The notes: generated from the letters alone by a model not told the origin. 55,218 nucleotides of DNA from Mastigocoleus sp. MO_188.B34 (GCF_030065675.1 NZ_JASJDK010000039.1:1-55218), one strand, 5' to 3'. Shown: positions 1 through 9,551, counted from the stretch's first letter. Program-made: numbers and translations.

Positions 1-2
1 AC

Positions 3-98
3 CGCATTTCTCAAGTTGAAAATGTTCCATCTTTAGGGACAATTATTCGGGAAAAATCTTCTTCTAACCCATTTGGTTGGTCATGGATGCCTCAATAA
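3..98 (+). CDS. C-terminal end of an unrecognised protein (5' truncated by window edge)
   Basis: An open frame enters from the left edge and ends with TAA at 96-98, giving 31 residues that finish in GWSWMPQ. The composition is protein-like and the other two forward frames close quickly, so this is probably the tail of a real gene. Too little is visible to name the family. Confidence 0.45.
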   Translation, partial: RISQVENVPSLGTIIREKSSSNPFGWSWMPQ

Positions 99-131
99 CC
101 CTTACCCCGAAATTTTGAGGGGATACGAATA

Positions 132-406
132 TTATTCTGCAGCTAATTCCTCTGCTAATTTGTGGACACATCTACTCAAAGGAATATTTATATGATGATG
201 TTTGGTATGAATCATCCCTCTATCTCCAAATTTTTACTTAATTCTCTTAATAGTGGCAAGCATTTTCTCTTTGAATGATAACTAGCAGTTTGATTGCTGC
301 TATTTAACTGTCTAGCAATATCTGCAATTTTATGAGGAGGCTGAAGCAATAATAAGGGTATTGCTAATTGTTGACAGTCACAGTCTGGATTTTTCTTCAG
401 AACGCA
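132..406 (-). pseudogene. Remnants of a helix-turn-helix type gene
   Basis: Two minus-strand open stretches touch here. The first (406 down to 212) has no start codon and reads like a DNA-binding segment, with KIADIARQLNSSNQTASYHS followed by KCLPLLREL. The second (215 down to 132) overlaps it by ATGA and reads MIHTKHHHINIPLSRCVHKL. A stop lies just upstream of the first stretch. I read this as a decayed DNA-binding or transposase-like gene. The family is not certain, and two tiny overlapping genes is a less likely reading. Confidence 0.3.
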
Positions 407-1646
407 ATTTTTTTATTGCCCATTTCATCTTCCTTCTAAATATCATTTAATGCGCTCGTCCCAACATTTGCGATCGCGCTTTTGTATTTGAGCAATTTTT
501 TAATCTAGTAAATTTAAAGCCGTATTTTGCAACTTCACGTCAGGCAAAATATCCAGTATCGAATTAATAAAGTAATTTTTATCTAATTATACTTACACCT
601 AAAGTGTTACGTAATTTTTCCTAATGTCGCTATATTTTGTAATATCTAGACAATGTTAATTATTGTAACTAACGTAAATAGTGATTCAATCAAAAAATAT
701 ACCAACCAATTCTTGCTAGGAGTATTTTGAGCAAGACCGGCTGGCATAATCAAATTGTATATTTTTTGAAAAAAGGTTTAATAAAATGCAAGTAAACTAC
801 TGGGATTTAAATGAATTTTAAATAAATATTCAAATTTATGAACTTGATATTAGTAAGTTTACTTGCCATATAATAAACTTTTCCAGAACCTCTTTTATTC
901 AGATATTTCTACTGATATGTTTAAGGGCAAATTGTATCATTGCAATTCAAATGTCAATCTACCACTACCGCGTTCGCAATCAAATATTTCTCTCATGATT
1001 ATGTATGTCCCAAATCTAAATTTAAAATATTATTCCGCAACTATGGTATTTATTGTCGTTTTCTACAGACAATTAGATAATTTACTACTAATTACGCCCA
1101 CAAAATTAGTTAGTAGATTGATATAGATGCAGCAAAAACACTTACTATTACGTATTTACATGCACAAATAAATCCATTAACTGTTTGTGGTAAAGCAGTT
1201 AGTTAATAAACCTATTTTGATTGCCTGAAAACTCAAACAGAAAAAGAAGAAACTATTTATTTATCTCTAGTTTTTCATGGTTTTATTAAGATGTTTGTAT
1301 TTAGTATTGCAGCTTTATAAAAGACATGCATGAGTATATCCTCGGAAGAAGAATAAAAAAAGAATCAACAGCTATTCGTTATATTCCGGGATAATTTTAG
1401 AGGGCATAAGACTTAGGGTTAAGATAAAAAAAATACAATCATCATAAACTTTAAAGAATTTTTATAAAATAAAATTTTTCTAACAGTAAAAACTATCTGT
1501 AGGTGTTTCAGCATACAAAATATGTAGAGACATTTTATGAGAACGTCTCTACAATTACAGTCTCTAAAAGTACAAGATATGCAATTACAAGACATGCACA
1601 GATAAATTCTTGAATCCCCAAATAAAACTTTGGAAACAGAAAAATG
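407..1646. other. Long AT-rich spacer, no convincing gene
   Basis: About 1.2 kb of very AT-rich DNA with stops in all frames. The longest open stretch (863-1126) has a low-complexity, shadow-like translation and no ribosome-binding site. One HIP1 site lies near 468. A GTAGAGAC...GTCTCTAC palindrome sits near 1524. Nothing else is recognised. Confidence 0.5.
1524..1552. repeat. GTAGAGAC/GTCTCTAC palindrome (degenerate copy)
   Basis: Inverted arms GTAGAGAC (1524-1531) and GTCTCTAC (1545-1552) flank a short AT-rich centre. This is a diverged copy of the 28-bp palindrome seen intact at 4339, 13715 and 31233. It lies about 95 bp beyond the 3' end of pyrC and could also fold in RNA. Confidence 0.7.
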
Positions 1647-2984
1647 TTAACTCGATGAAGGTGTGTCGATGAACCTTAAAGCTTGACCCCGAACTTCAGT
1701 ATTCGGGCAACCTTGTTCATAAGCGATTTGACCGCCCACAATAGTAATTACCGGCCATCCTGTCAGATTCCAACCTTCAAAAGGACTCCAACCAGATTTA
1801 CTTAGTAATTCTTCCCGTAATACGGGTTTATATTTTTTCAAATCTACTAATACTAGATCGGCATCATATCCAGGAGCGATCACACCTTTATTAGGAATCC
1901 CATACGCCTTTGCTACAGCAGCTGACATCCAGTTAGCTACTTGAGAAACAGTGCATTTACCCTCAACGGCGGCGGTTAACATTAACGGAAGAGAAGTTTC
2001 AACTCCCGGCATACCTGAAGGCGTATTGGGGTACTCCTTAGCTTTTTCTTCCAGGAGATGGGGCGCATGATCTGTGGCAATAAAATCAATCACACCATCG
2101 CGCAAAGCTTGCCATAAAACTTCATTATCGTGGGTTGTCCGCAAAGGGGGATTCATCTGTGCTAGAGTGCCAATTTTTTCATAGGCACTAACATTTAAAA
2201 GCAAATGTTGTGGCGTGACTTCGGCAGTTACCCAATCGGGTTTTGATTCCCGCAGCAAATCGGCTTCATCCGCCGTTGACATGTGCAAAATATGTAAGCG
2301 CCGTTGGTACTTTTTAGATAATTTTAAAGCCAGTTTAGTTGCAAGTAGTGCTGTTTGATTGTCTTGAATTTGAGAATGAATGGCTGGATCGTGAATTCCG
2401 GCAAATTGCTCTCGTCTTTGCTTTATCCGAGCCTGATCCTCGGCATGAACAGCAATCAAGCGTTTGCCCTGAGAAAATATCCCATCTAATGTTGCTTCTT
2501 CATCAACTAATAGCTTGCCCCCCATGGAACCCATAAAAATTTTAATTCCGCATACTGGCTCTACGGCTAGCAAGTCTGCAACATTATCTAATGTTGCTCC
2601 AATGAAAAAACCATAGTTAACCAAACATTTTTGGGCTGCCCGTTCTAACTTATCATCCAGTTCTACTTGGGAAATTGTTGGAGGACGAGTATTAGGCATT
2701 TCCAAAAAAGAAGTTACTCCCCCCTTAACACAGGCACAACTTGCAGTAAATAAATCTTCCTTGTGCTCTAGTCCGGGTTCCCGAAAATGCACTTGGGGAT
2801 CGATAACTCCTGGCAACAAAGTTAGCCCTTGGGCGTCAATTTCTCGGGCTGCAGTTACATTGTCAATTGATGGTGCAACATCTGATATCTGACCTTCGTC
2901 AATGAGTACATCCCCAATACTCAATTCTCCATTGGCTAAAATAATGTTTGCACGGCGGATCAGTAAACTATGTGAAGATGTCAT
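1647..2984 (-). CDS. pyrC: Dihydroorotase, class I type
   Basis: Cyclises N-carbamoyl-aspartate to dihydroorotate in cytosolic de novo pyrimidine synthesis. The 445-residue length and motifs fit the amidohydrolase family: VHFREPG (65-71), GGVTSFLEMPNT (88-99), KIFMGS with Lys148 as the likely carboxylated lysine, His180 in HAED, His234 in HILHMST, NPPLR, and Asp305 in ATDHAPH. The metal-binding motif on the first strand reads DPQVH, so Gln64 replaces the first His of the usual HxH pair. From memory this variant occurs in other cyanobacterial homologues annotated as dihydroorotase, but activity is less certain than for a canonical enzyme. The gene stands alone, with its promoter in the divergent 261-bp gap before lepB. 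Confidence 0.85.
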   Translation of the reverse strand: MTSSHSLLIRRANIILANGELSIGDVLIDEGQISDVAPSIDNVTAAREIDAQGLTLLPGVIDPQVHFREPGLEHKEDLFTASCACVKGGVTSFLEMPNTRPPTISQVELDDKLERAAQKCLVNYGFFIGATLDNVADLLAVEPVCGIKIFMGSMGGKLLVDEEATLDGIFSQGKRLIAVHAEDQARIKQRREQFAGIHDPAIHSQIQDNQTALLATKLALKLSKKYQRRLHILHMSTADEADLLRESKPDWVTAEVTPQHLLLNVSAYEKIGTLAQMNPPLRTTHDNEVLWQALRDGVIDFIATDHAPHLLEEKAKEYPNTPSGMPGVETSLPLMLTAAVEGKCTVSQVANWMSAAVAKAYGIPNKGVIAPGYDADLVLVDLKKYKPVLREELLSKSGWSPFEGWNLTGWPVITIVGGQIAYEQGCPNTEVRGQALRFIDTPSSS

Positions 2985-3245
2985 AGAGTTAGCAGGGTAA
3001 AAACGATGAATAAATCATGACAGAGTAACGTGCTTTTGGGTTAAACTGAGATGCACGATTTACCATAAGTTATAAATATTTGCAGATTATGCCAAAATTT
3101 AACTTTTAACTGTTTATTTTTTCTCAAAACCTTCTAATCGCCATTTTTCGGCATCTCATCGTTAGAATGAATAAATATATTCTTTATGACCTTCCTGTTG
3201 GGCAGTTTACTTACTTCCTTGTTGTCTGTAATTAATTAATTAAAG

Positions 3246-3893
3246 ATGCAAAATCAAGTGTCCGATCAAAATTCCAGTCAACAACCAGATAATTCCTGGA
3301 TTACAGAACTAGTTAGAACAATTTTACTGAGCATTCTTCTAGCTTTAGGAATTCGTACTTTTGTTGCTGAGGCACGCTGGATACCGTCTGGTTCGATGGA
3401 ACCAACTCTGCACGGTTCGCCAAACCAATGGGAAGCAGATAAGATCATTGTAGATAAAGTGAGCTATAAGTTTTCCGACCCTAAAAGAGGAGATATTGTA
3501 GTTTTTTCACCCACAGAAAACTTACAGAAAGAGCAATATCAGGATGCTTTTATTAAGCGGGTTATTGGCTTGCCAGGAGAAAAAATTGAACTAAAAAATG
3601 GCCAAGTTCATATAGATGGTAAACCATTAACTGAAAAGCAATATTTAGCTCAAGAACAAAAAACAGAAATTAGTGTTTGTCATTCTTCTCAAAATCCCCC
3701 ATTTTTAGCTCGGAAAGAAACTATTCCAGAAAATTCATATTTAGTATTAGGAGATAATCGTAACAGTAGTTATGACAGTCGTTGTTGGGGTGTTGTACCA
3801 AAAGAAAATATCATTGGTAAAGCTATAATTAGGTTTTGGCCTTTGAATCAAAAGTTTGGCTCTATCGATCGAGAACATCCTTTGTACAAATAA
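3246..3893 (+). CDS. lepB: Signal peptidase I
   Basis: Membrane-bound serine protease that removes signal peptides from exported proteins at the outer face of the plasma or thylakoid membrane. The protein has 215 residues: a short hydrophilic N-terminus, one membrane anchor (about 22-40), then the catalytic regions. The nucleophile is Ser50 in SGSMEPTL, the general base is Lys104 in FIKRVIGLPGE, and the conserved box GDNRNSSYDSR lies at 169-179. The arrangement and length are typical of the single-anchor bacterial form. Cyanobacteria often carry two copies with thylakoid or plasma-membrane roles, and the sequence alone does not say which this is. Confidence 0.95.
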   Translation: MQNQVSDQNSSQQPDNSWITELVRTILLSILLALGIRTFVAEARWIPSGSMEPTLHGSPNQWEADKIIVDKVSYKFSDPKRGDIVVFSPTENLQKEQYQDAFIKRVIGLPGEKIELKNGQVHIDGKPLTEKQYLAQEQKTEISVCHSSQNPPFLARKETIPENSYLVLGDNRNSSYDSRCWGVVPKENIIGKAIIRFWPLNQKFGSIDREHPLYK

Positions 3894-4300
3894 AAAATAT
3901 TCTGGTTCTGCGATACAAATGATTATGCGCTCGGAATTTTATTTACTGTGTTGATTTAAATGTCAATCAATAAAATTCTCCTCTAGTACCTGTTATGCCA
4001 AGTTATTATTTGAGCTTTACAGAGCATTTGCCAATCAAAATTCCAGGTGTTCAGCCCATGGGAAGAACATAAGGAATTAGCAAATAAGACTAATTATTGA
4101 ACAACATAAACTTTAGCAAGCTTTTGGTATACGCGAACCAGACAACAATAGTTCCATAAAAAATACCTAAATTACCTTTACGGGTTCAGGATTTAAATTC
4201 TTCTCAAGTTAGCCTTGAGTGTTTTATGCTGTCTGCGTTAAATTAATAAAATTTTTGTATCTGTTTTTGCTACCAGTCTACCACTGGTAACATATAGCGG

Positions 4301-4366
4301 TTTTCATTTGAATCAAATACATTTTCTAATTCCCAAATGTAGAGACGTAAAATTTTACGTCTCTAC
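4301..4366. repeat. Dispersed 66-bp element containing a perfect 28-bp palindrome
   Basis: Positions 4339-4366 form a perfect palindrome with arms GTAGAGACGTAAAA and its complement. The element continues leftwards through TTTTCATTTGAATCAAATAC. The same segment occurs in inverted orientation at about 33830-33893, with only a few differences. Confidence 0.85.
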
Positions 4367-4458
4367 GAGGTGTACCACACTCAACCGAAAACCGTTATAT
4401 TGCTCGAGGCTCTGGCTCTGATCCATACTGGAGGAGAAGCCTAGGCTGTTGACTTTTA

Positions 4459-4702
4459 TAATTCCTATAGTCAAGTTCCCAAGATACAAATTAAAAAAAT
4501 ATAAGTAGATTTAGTATTCCAGGGTGCGTTAGACGGAAGTCGTAACGCACCAAAATTTTTAAGGATATTGCGTTACCAGTGGGGCTAACCCACCCTACGT
4601 ATTTCAAGTGCAAAGTGCAGGCTTACGCCAACAAAAATCTGTCGATAATTCCTATAGTCAAGTTTCCACGATACAAATTAAAAAAAATATAAGTAGATTT
4701 AT
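4459..4702. repeat. Direct repeats of about 55 bp flanking a small repeat
   Basis: The string ATTCCTATAGTCAAGTT begins at about 4461 and again at about 4648. Each copy continues through a near-identical GATACAAATTAAAAAAA... and ends in ATAAGTAGATTTA. The roughly 130 bp between them carry a GTGCGTTAGACGG / CGTAACGCACC inverted element of a type common in cyanobacterial spacers. Confidence 0.8.
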
Positions 4703-5160
4703 TACTTCAGAAAAGCAAAATCCTATTTGAATTCATTTAATCTAAGAATAACAAAAATTCGCCAATTTCCTCTAAATTCAGATATAGTGTTAATTTTTGT
4801 ACGCCATATCGCATTTTCTGAGTAAATAATATTTTGAGAAGCCTCTTATCATCGGCAAGAAAATTAGGATTACTAAGGGATATTATAACTACACTCCTAT
4901 ATCCTGATGAATCCCTATGCCCTGCCTAAATGTATAATTTGGTTCTCACGAATGCTGCAAAAATATAGCTAGAGCTCTTATACCTATAAAACCGGATAGC
5001 TAGTTAGCAAATAGAAGATTTTAGTATGTGTTTCTACTTGGAAATAACATCTTAGAGTTGTATTTTATTATTATTCTTGATTGGATATATACCTATAATA
5101 TAAAATGCTGCCGTTTTTGAATTTGATAGTGAATGAAATTATCGATAAAGTTACTAAAAA

Positions 5161-6474
5161 ATGAGTTTAAATAAAAATAGAAAATGTAAAGGAAATATAC
5201 TTATAGTAGACGACACGCCCGATAATTTGAGGCTTTTGTCAGCAATGTTAACAGCTCAAGGCTATGAAGTTCGTAAAGCCTTAAGTGGAAAAATGGCGTT
5301 AACTGCTTGCCAAATGTTACTGCCAGATGTGGTTTTACTAGATATTAATATGCCTCAGATGAATGGTTATGAGGTGTGTCGCCAGCTAAAAAATGATGAT
5401 AAAACTTGTGATGTACCAGTAATTTTTATTAGTGCTCTTGACGACGTACTAGATAAAGTTAAAGCCTTTGATGTTGGTGGAGTTGATTATATTACTAAAC
5501 CTTTCAATGGCACAGAAGTATTACTGCGAATTGAAAATCAAATTAATCTTCGTTGGTTACAAATTAAACTGCAAGAAAAAAATATATTGTTGCAACAAGC
5601 GCTAGATGATTTAAAAGCCGCTCAAGTTCAACAAATTCAAAATGAAAAAATGGTAGCATTGGGACAGATGGTAGCTGGTATTGCCCATGAAGTAAATAAT
5701 CCAATTAGTTTTATCTACGGTAATCTTGACTACGCTCGTCAATATGTACAAAATTTGGTGAACTTAATACAGGCTTACCAAACAGAATATCCCCGCCCCA
5801 CAAGTAAAATTCAAAAAATCATTCAAGATATAGATTTAAATTTTGTCATCAATGACTTACAAAATCTTATGGGGGCTATGTACAGGGGTGTAGATCGGAT
5901 TCGTTCTATGGTGCTAGCGCTACAAAATTTCTCCAGACATGATGAAGCTCAAATGAAACAGGTTGATATTCATCAGGGGATTGAAAGTACTTTGGTAATG
6001 TTGCAACATCGACTTAGAGAAACAGAAAATCGACCAGCAATCCATATTGTCAAAGAATATGGTAGTTTACCACTAGCGACCTGCTATGCCAGCGAACTCA
6101 ATCAGGTTTTTATGCATTTGCTCAATAATGCCATTGATGCTTTAGATAAACAAAAACAAATAGCAAATAGAAGCACTTCCCAGGCTAAAATGCCGCCATC
6201 ACAGCCGCAAATTCGGATATCTACTCAATCTTTGAATACCAACCGAATTAGAATTTCCATCGTCGATAATGGTGCGGGTATTGATGAAGAAGTGCGTTCG
6301 CGTTTGTTCGACCCCTTTTTCACCACCAAACCGGTTGGGGAGGGTAGTGGTTTAGGTTTGTCAATTAGCTATCAAATTGTGGTGCAAAAGCATAAAGGAA
6401 TGCTTGACTGTACTCCTTTAACCGATCGCGGTGCCGAATTCGCAATTGAGATTCCAGTAAACCAGCCAAATTAA
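5161..6474 (+). CDS. Receiver-domain histidine kinase (hybrid two-component protein)
   Basis: Soluble 437-residue signalling protein with no membrane segment. An N-terminal receiver domain (about 12-130) carries the acidic pair in VDD, phospho-acceptor Asp61 in LLDINMP, and Lys113 in ITKPF. A coiled-coil linker (about 133-165) leads to the dimerisation helix with His176 in GIAHEVNNP. An ATPase domain follows with the N-box HLLNNAIDAL, DNGAG and GSGLGLS. This receiver-first layout is frequent in cyanobacteria and suggests input from an upstream kinase by phosphorelay. Only 47 bp separate it from ldpA on the same strand, so co-transcription is plausible. No clear Shine-Dalgarno sequence precedes the ATG. 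Confidence 0.9.
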   Translation: MSLNKNRKCKGNILIVDDTPDNLRLLSAMLTAQGYEVRKALSGKMALTACQMLLPDVVLLDINMPQMNGYEVCRQLKNDDKTCDVPVIFISALDDVLDKVKAFDVGGVDYITKPFNGTEVLLRIENQINLRWLQIKLQEKNILLQQALDDLKAAQVQQIQNEKMVALGQMVAGIAHEVNNPISFIYGNLDYARQYVQNLVNLIQAYQTEYPRPTSKIQKIIQDIDLNFVINDLQNLMGAMYRGVDRIRSMVLALQNFSRHDEAQMKQVDIHQGIESTLVMLQHRLRETENRPAIHIVKEYGSLPLATCYASELNQVFMHLLNNAIDALDKQKQIANRSTSQAKMPPSQPQIRISTQSLNTNRIRISIVDNGAGIDEEVRSRLFDPFFTTKPVGEGSGLGLSISYQIVVQKHKGMLDCTPLTDRGAEFAIEIPVNQPN

Positions 6475-6521
6475 TTTGTTATCTACTACTCTTTTCAGTC
6501 ACCAATTAGCATAATAGAAAT

Positions 6522-7697
6522 GTGACTGTTCTTCAAAACGCTCCTTTAAAATCCCTTGAGGAAGGTAACTGGTTTAAGCTCATATGCGGAGCCAGCTTCC
6601 AAGATCTGCCTGCAGTTAGAAGTTTAACAATTGCCTACACATTGGCTGGTGCTGACTGTATAGATGTTGCTGCCGATCCCGCTGTGATCGCAGCTGCTCA
6701 AGAAGGATTACATGTTGCCTCCCTATTTGTCAAGCATGCTAGGGAGAAAGGTTTTTTGGCATCAGAAAGTTTACCATTACTTATGGTTAGCATAAATGAT
6801 GGCGATGATCCTCACTTCCGGAAAGCAACATTTAATTATACCCAATGTCCTCCCAATTGTTCAAGACCATGTGAAAGAGTTTGTCCAACACAAGCAATTG
6901 TTTTCGAACGGCATCAAGATAAATACTCTGGTGTTTTAGCCGAAAAATGCTATGGCTGCGGTCGTTGCATTCCTATTTGTCCGTATGATAAAATTTATAC
7001 ATCATCCTATGTGTCGACGCCGGGAGCGGTTGCGCCATTGGTACTTTCAATGGGGGTGGATGCTGTAGAGATTCATACTCGTGTAGGACGGGAACAGGAA
7101 TTTAAGCGATTGTGGCAAGCTATTGCGCCATGGCTGAATCGCTTGAAATTAGTTGCGGTCAGTTGTCCAGACGACAAAGGATTCATTGAATACCTCAAAT
7201 CGATATATGATTTGATGTCTCCTTTGCCGGGTGCATTGATTTGGCAAACTGATGGTCGTCCGATGAGCGGAGACATAGGAAGTGGCACCACTTTAGCAAC
7301 GGTGAAATTAGGGCAAAAAGTTTTGACAGCTAAGTTACCCGGATACGTGCAATTGGCAGGTGGCACAAACAGCTATACAGTTGCCAAAATGAAGGCAATG
7401 GGAATGCTGCGTACGTCTATGTGGGATGGGAGGAAAGGTTTTACAAGTAACAATTCCTCAAATTTCTTTGAATTATCTGAGAATTTTCCGAAATCCCCAT
7501 ATATTGCTGGTGTAGCTTATGGTAGCTACGCCCGGGTCTTACTGTCGCCAATTCTTCAAAAATTAGAAGATAAGGAGGTGAATAACCATAGCGATCGAGC
7601 TATTGTCCGTCTTGAAGAAGAGCCAGACTTGCTTTGGCAAGCTGTAGAGCTTGCCCATTCTCTCGTTTCCCAGCTCAAGTTACAGCAGGAGCGCTAG
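6522..7697 (+). CDS. ldpA: LdpA, iron-sulfur circadian input protein
   Basis: Light-dependent period modulator known from Synechococcus: an iron-sulfur protein that senses redox state and adjusts the circadian clock. The 391 residues begin with a conserved LEEGNWFKLICGAS block, carry Cys clusters in CPPNCSRPCERVCP and CYGCGRCIPICP (two 4Fe-4S sites, roughly 105-155), and end in the LdpA-specific domain. The start is GTG at 6522; the overlapping ATG at 6520 runs straight into TGA. Position between a histidine kinase (47 bp upstream) and the R3H ATPase (41 bp downstream) suggests one transcription unit. Function is assigned by family; a direct clock role in this organism is inference. Confidence 0.88.
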   Translation: MTVLQNAPLKSLEEGNWFKLICGASFQDLPAVRSLTIAYTLAGADCIDVAADPAVIAAAQEGLHVASLFVKHAREKGFLASESLPLLMVSINDGDDPHFRKATFNYTQCPPNCSRPCERVCPTQAIVFERHQDKYSGVLAEKCYGCGRCIPICPYDKIYTSSYVSTPGAVAPLVLSMGVDAVEIHTRVGREQEFKRLWQAIAPWLNRLKLVAVSCPDDKGFIEYLKSIYDLMSPLPGALIWQTDGRPMSGDIGSGTTLATVKLGQKVLTAKLPGYVQLAGGTNSYTVAKMKAMGMLRTSMWDGRKGFTSNNSSNFFELSENFPKSPYIAGVAYGSYARVLLSPILQKLEDKEVNNHSDRAIVRLEEEPDLLWQAVELAHSLVSQLKLQQER

Positions 7698-7738
7698 TTC
7701 ATAGTTCCCTATCTCTAAAAACGTCACCATATTAAAGC

Positions 7739-9487
7739 ATGACGATTACAGACGATCTCCAAAAACTATTAGAAATTTTGCCCCAAGATCTGAGGCAAAA
7801 TTTAGAGAACCATCCGCAAAGAGATAGCTTAGTAGAAGTAGTCTTGGATTTGGGTCGATGCCCAGAAGCTCGATTTCCTTCCGGAGCCGAGTATTTGAGC
7901 GACGTACCAGTCACCCAGGAACAGATAGATGATTGCATTGTGCGAGTGGGAAGCTTTGGCGCAGACAACAGAGCCGGAATAGAGCAAACCCTGCATCGCA
8001 TCAGTGCTATTCGCAATCGCAGTGGGAAGGTTATCGGCTTGACCTGTCGTGTTGGTCGAGCGATTTTCGGTACCATTAGTATGATCCGCGATTTAGTCGA
8101 AACTGGAAAATCTATTCTGATGTTGGGTCGTCCTGGGGTAGGTAAAACTACTGCCCTACGGGAAATCGCTCGTACTCTCGCAGATGAATTGGATAAGCGA
8201 GTGGTAATTATTGACTCTTCCAACGAAATTGCCGGGGATGGCGATGTGCCCCACCCAGCAATTGGAAAGGCAAGAAGGATGCAAGTGTCCCATCCAGACC
8301 GACAACATCAGGTGATGATCGAGGCGGTGGAAAACCACATGCCAGAAGTGATTGTCATTGATGAAATCGGTACTGAGTTGGAAGCCTTAGCAGCCCGTAC
8401 CATCGCTGAGAGAGGAGTACAGTTAGTTGGTACCGCCCACGGTAACCAAATTGAAAACCTGATCAAAAATCCCACACTATCCGATTTGGTTGGTGGTATC
8501 CAGGCTGTAACCCTGGGGGATGATGAAGCCAGAAGAAGGGGTTCTCAAAAAACTGTACTGGAAAGAAAAGCTCCTCCAACCTTTGAAATTGCCGTTGAAA
8601 TGCAAGAGCGGAAGCGTTGGGTTGTTCATGAAGATCTCGCAGATACTGTTGACGGTTTGTTGCGAGGACATCAACCTACTCCCCAAGTTAGAACCGTTGA
8701 TGAGGAAGGTAATATCAACATTACCCGTCAGTTAACTGCCATCGACGGTCACAAGAAGGGTAGCCGCAGAGAAGAATCTTTAGCTGCTGTAGGTTCTGGC
8801 AGGAAATCCACTGGTTGGCGTGCTAGCGGACAAATGATTCCGCTACCATTATCTTCTGAACCAGAAAACGGTAATGGTTCTGGGCGAAGTGAGTTTGAAC
8901 GCTTATTACGTAAAGAATCTTTAAGTAATGGCAATAACTTCGGTCGCAATGGCAGATCGGAATCGGGACCAAACGGTGAAGATCTACCACTCCATATCTA
9001 TCCCTATGGTGTTAGTCGCCATCAATTGGATCAAGTCATTGGGGTTTTGAATTTGCCAGTGGTATTGACAAAGGAACTGGATAGTGCTGATGCTATTTTG
9101 GCTTTGCGATCGCACGTGAAAAATCATGCGAAGTTGAGGCAAATGGCGAAAGCGCGCCATCTACCGATCCAGATGCTCAAAGCTGGTACTATTCCTCAAA
9201 TTACCCGTGCTTTGCGTCGGTTACTAAATATCGACGAACCGGAAGTTACTGACGATCGCGAGTTGCAACTTTTTCTCCATAGCGCCAGCGATGATGAGAT
9301 GGATGCTTTAGAAGAAGCTAGACTTGCGGTGGAACAAATTGTGATTCCTAAGGGACAGCCAGTAGAATTACTGCCTCGTTCGCCACAAGTGCGTAAAATG
9401 CAGCACGAATTAGTAGAACACTATCGGCTGCGATCGGACAGTTTTGGGGATGAACCAAATCGCCGATTAAGGATTTACCCTGCTTAA
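7739..9487 (+). CDS. R3H-domain AAA-type ATPase (Ycf45-like)
   Basis: A 582-residue cytosolic ATPase related to SpoIIIAA and to the plastid gene ycf45. The ATPase core holds Walker A GRPGVGKTT (130-138), IIDSSNEIAGDGD, and Walker B VIVIDEIGTE. A low-complexity Gly/Ser/Asn linker (about 340-410) separates it from a C-terminal R3H nucleic-acid-binding domain that ends RRLRIYPA. The architecture is widespread in cyanobacteria; the substrate (ssDNA or RNA) is not known. It lies 41 bp after ldpA and is followed by an intrinsic terminator, making it the likely last gene of the unit. Confidence 0.88.
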   Translation: MTITDDLQKLLEILPQDLRQNLENHPQRDSLVEVVLDLGRCPEARFPSGAEYLSDVPVTQEQIDDCIVRVGSFGADNRAGIEQTLHRISAIRNRSGKVIGLTCRVGRAIFGTISMIRDLVETGKSILMLGRPGVGKTTALREIARTLADELDKRVVIIDSSNEIAGDGDVPHPAIGKARRMQVSHPDRQHQVMIEAVENHMPEVIVIDEIGTELEALAARTIAERGVQLVGTAHGNQIENLIKNPTLSDLVGGIQAVTLGDDEARRRGSQKTVLERKAPPTFEIAVEMQERKRWVVHEDLADTVDGLLRGHQPTPQVRTVDEEGNINITRQLTAIDGHKKGSRREESLAAVGSGRKSTGWRASGQMIPLPLSSEPENGNGSGRSEFERLLRKESLSNGNNFGRNGRSESGPNGEDLPLHIYPYGVSRHQLDQVIGVLNLPVVLTKELDSADAILALRSHVKNHAKLRQMAKARHLPIQMLKAGTIPQITRALRRLLNIDEPEVTDDRELQLFLHSASDDEMDALEEARLAVEQIVIPKGQPVELLPRSPQVRKMQHELVEHYRLRSDSFGDEPNRRLRIYPA

Positions 9488-9516
9488 TTGAATTACACAT
9501 TTAATTTAATTTACAC

Positions 9517-9551
9517 AAAGCCCCTTTTCTTTACTGGAGAAGGGGTTTTTG
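9517..9551 (+). terminator. Intrinsic terminator after the R3H ATPase gene
   Basis: CCCCTTTTC pairs with GAGAAGGGG and is followed by a T-run (GGGGTTTTTG). It starts about 30 bp after the TAA and closes the kinase-ldpA-R3H unit. Confidence 0.85.

Larger units (their letters stand above)
3894..5160. other. Repeat-rich spacer of 1.27 kb
   Basis: No convincing gene. A 25-codon open stretch at 3995-4072 (MPSYYLSFTEHLPIKI...) could be a gene remnant. The rest holds a dispersed palindromic element (4301-4366), a pair of direct repeats (4459-4513 and 4647-4702) around a small GTGCGTTA-type repeat, and AT-rich DNA leading to the histidine kinase gene. Confidence 0.5.

Noticed and set aside
863-1126. 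87-codon plus-strand open frame
   Set aside because: Low-complexity translation, no ribosome-binding site, no recognisable motif, in AT-rich DNA where such frames arise by chance.
7073-8949. Several minus-strand frames of 60-163 codons under ldpA and the R3H gene
   Set aside because: Antisense shadows of well-supported genes; translations are Arg/Ser/Pro-rich without motifs.
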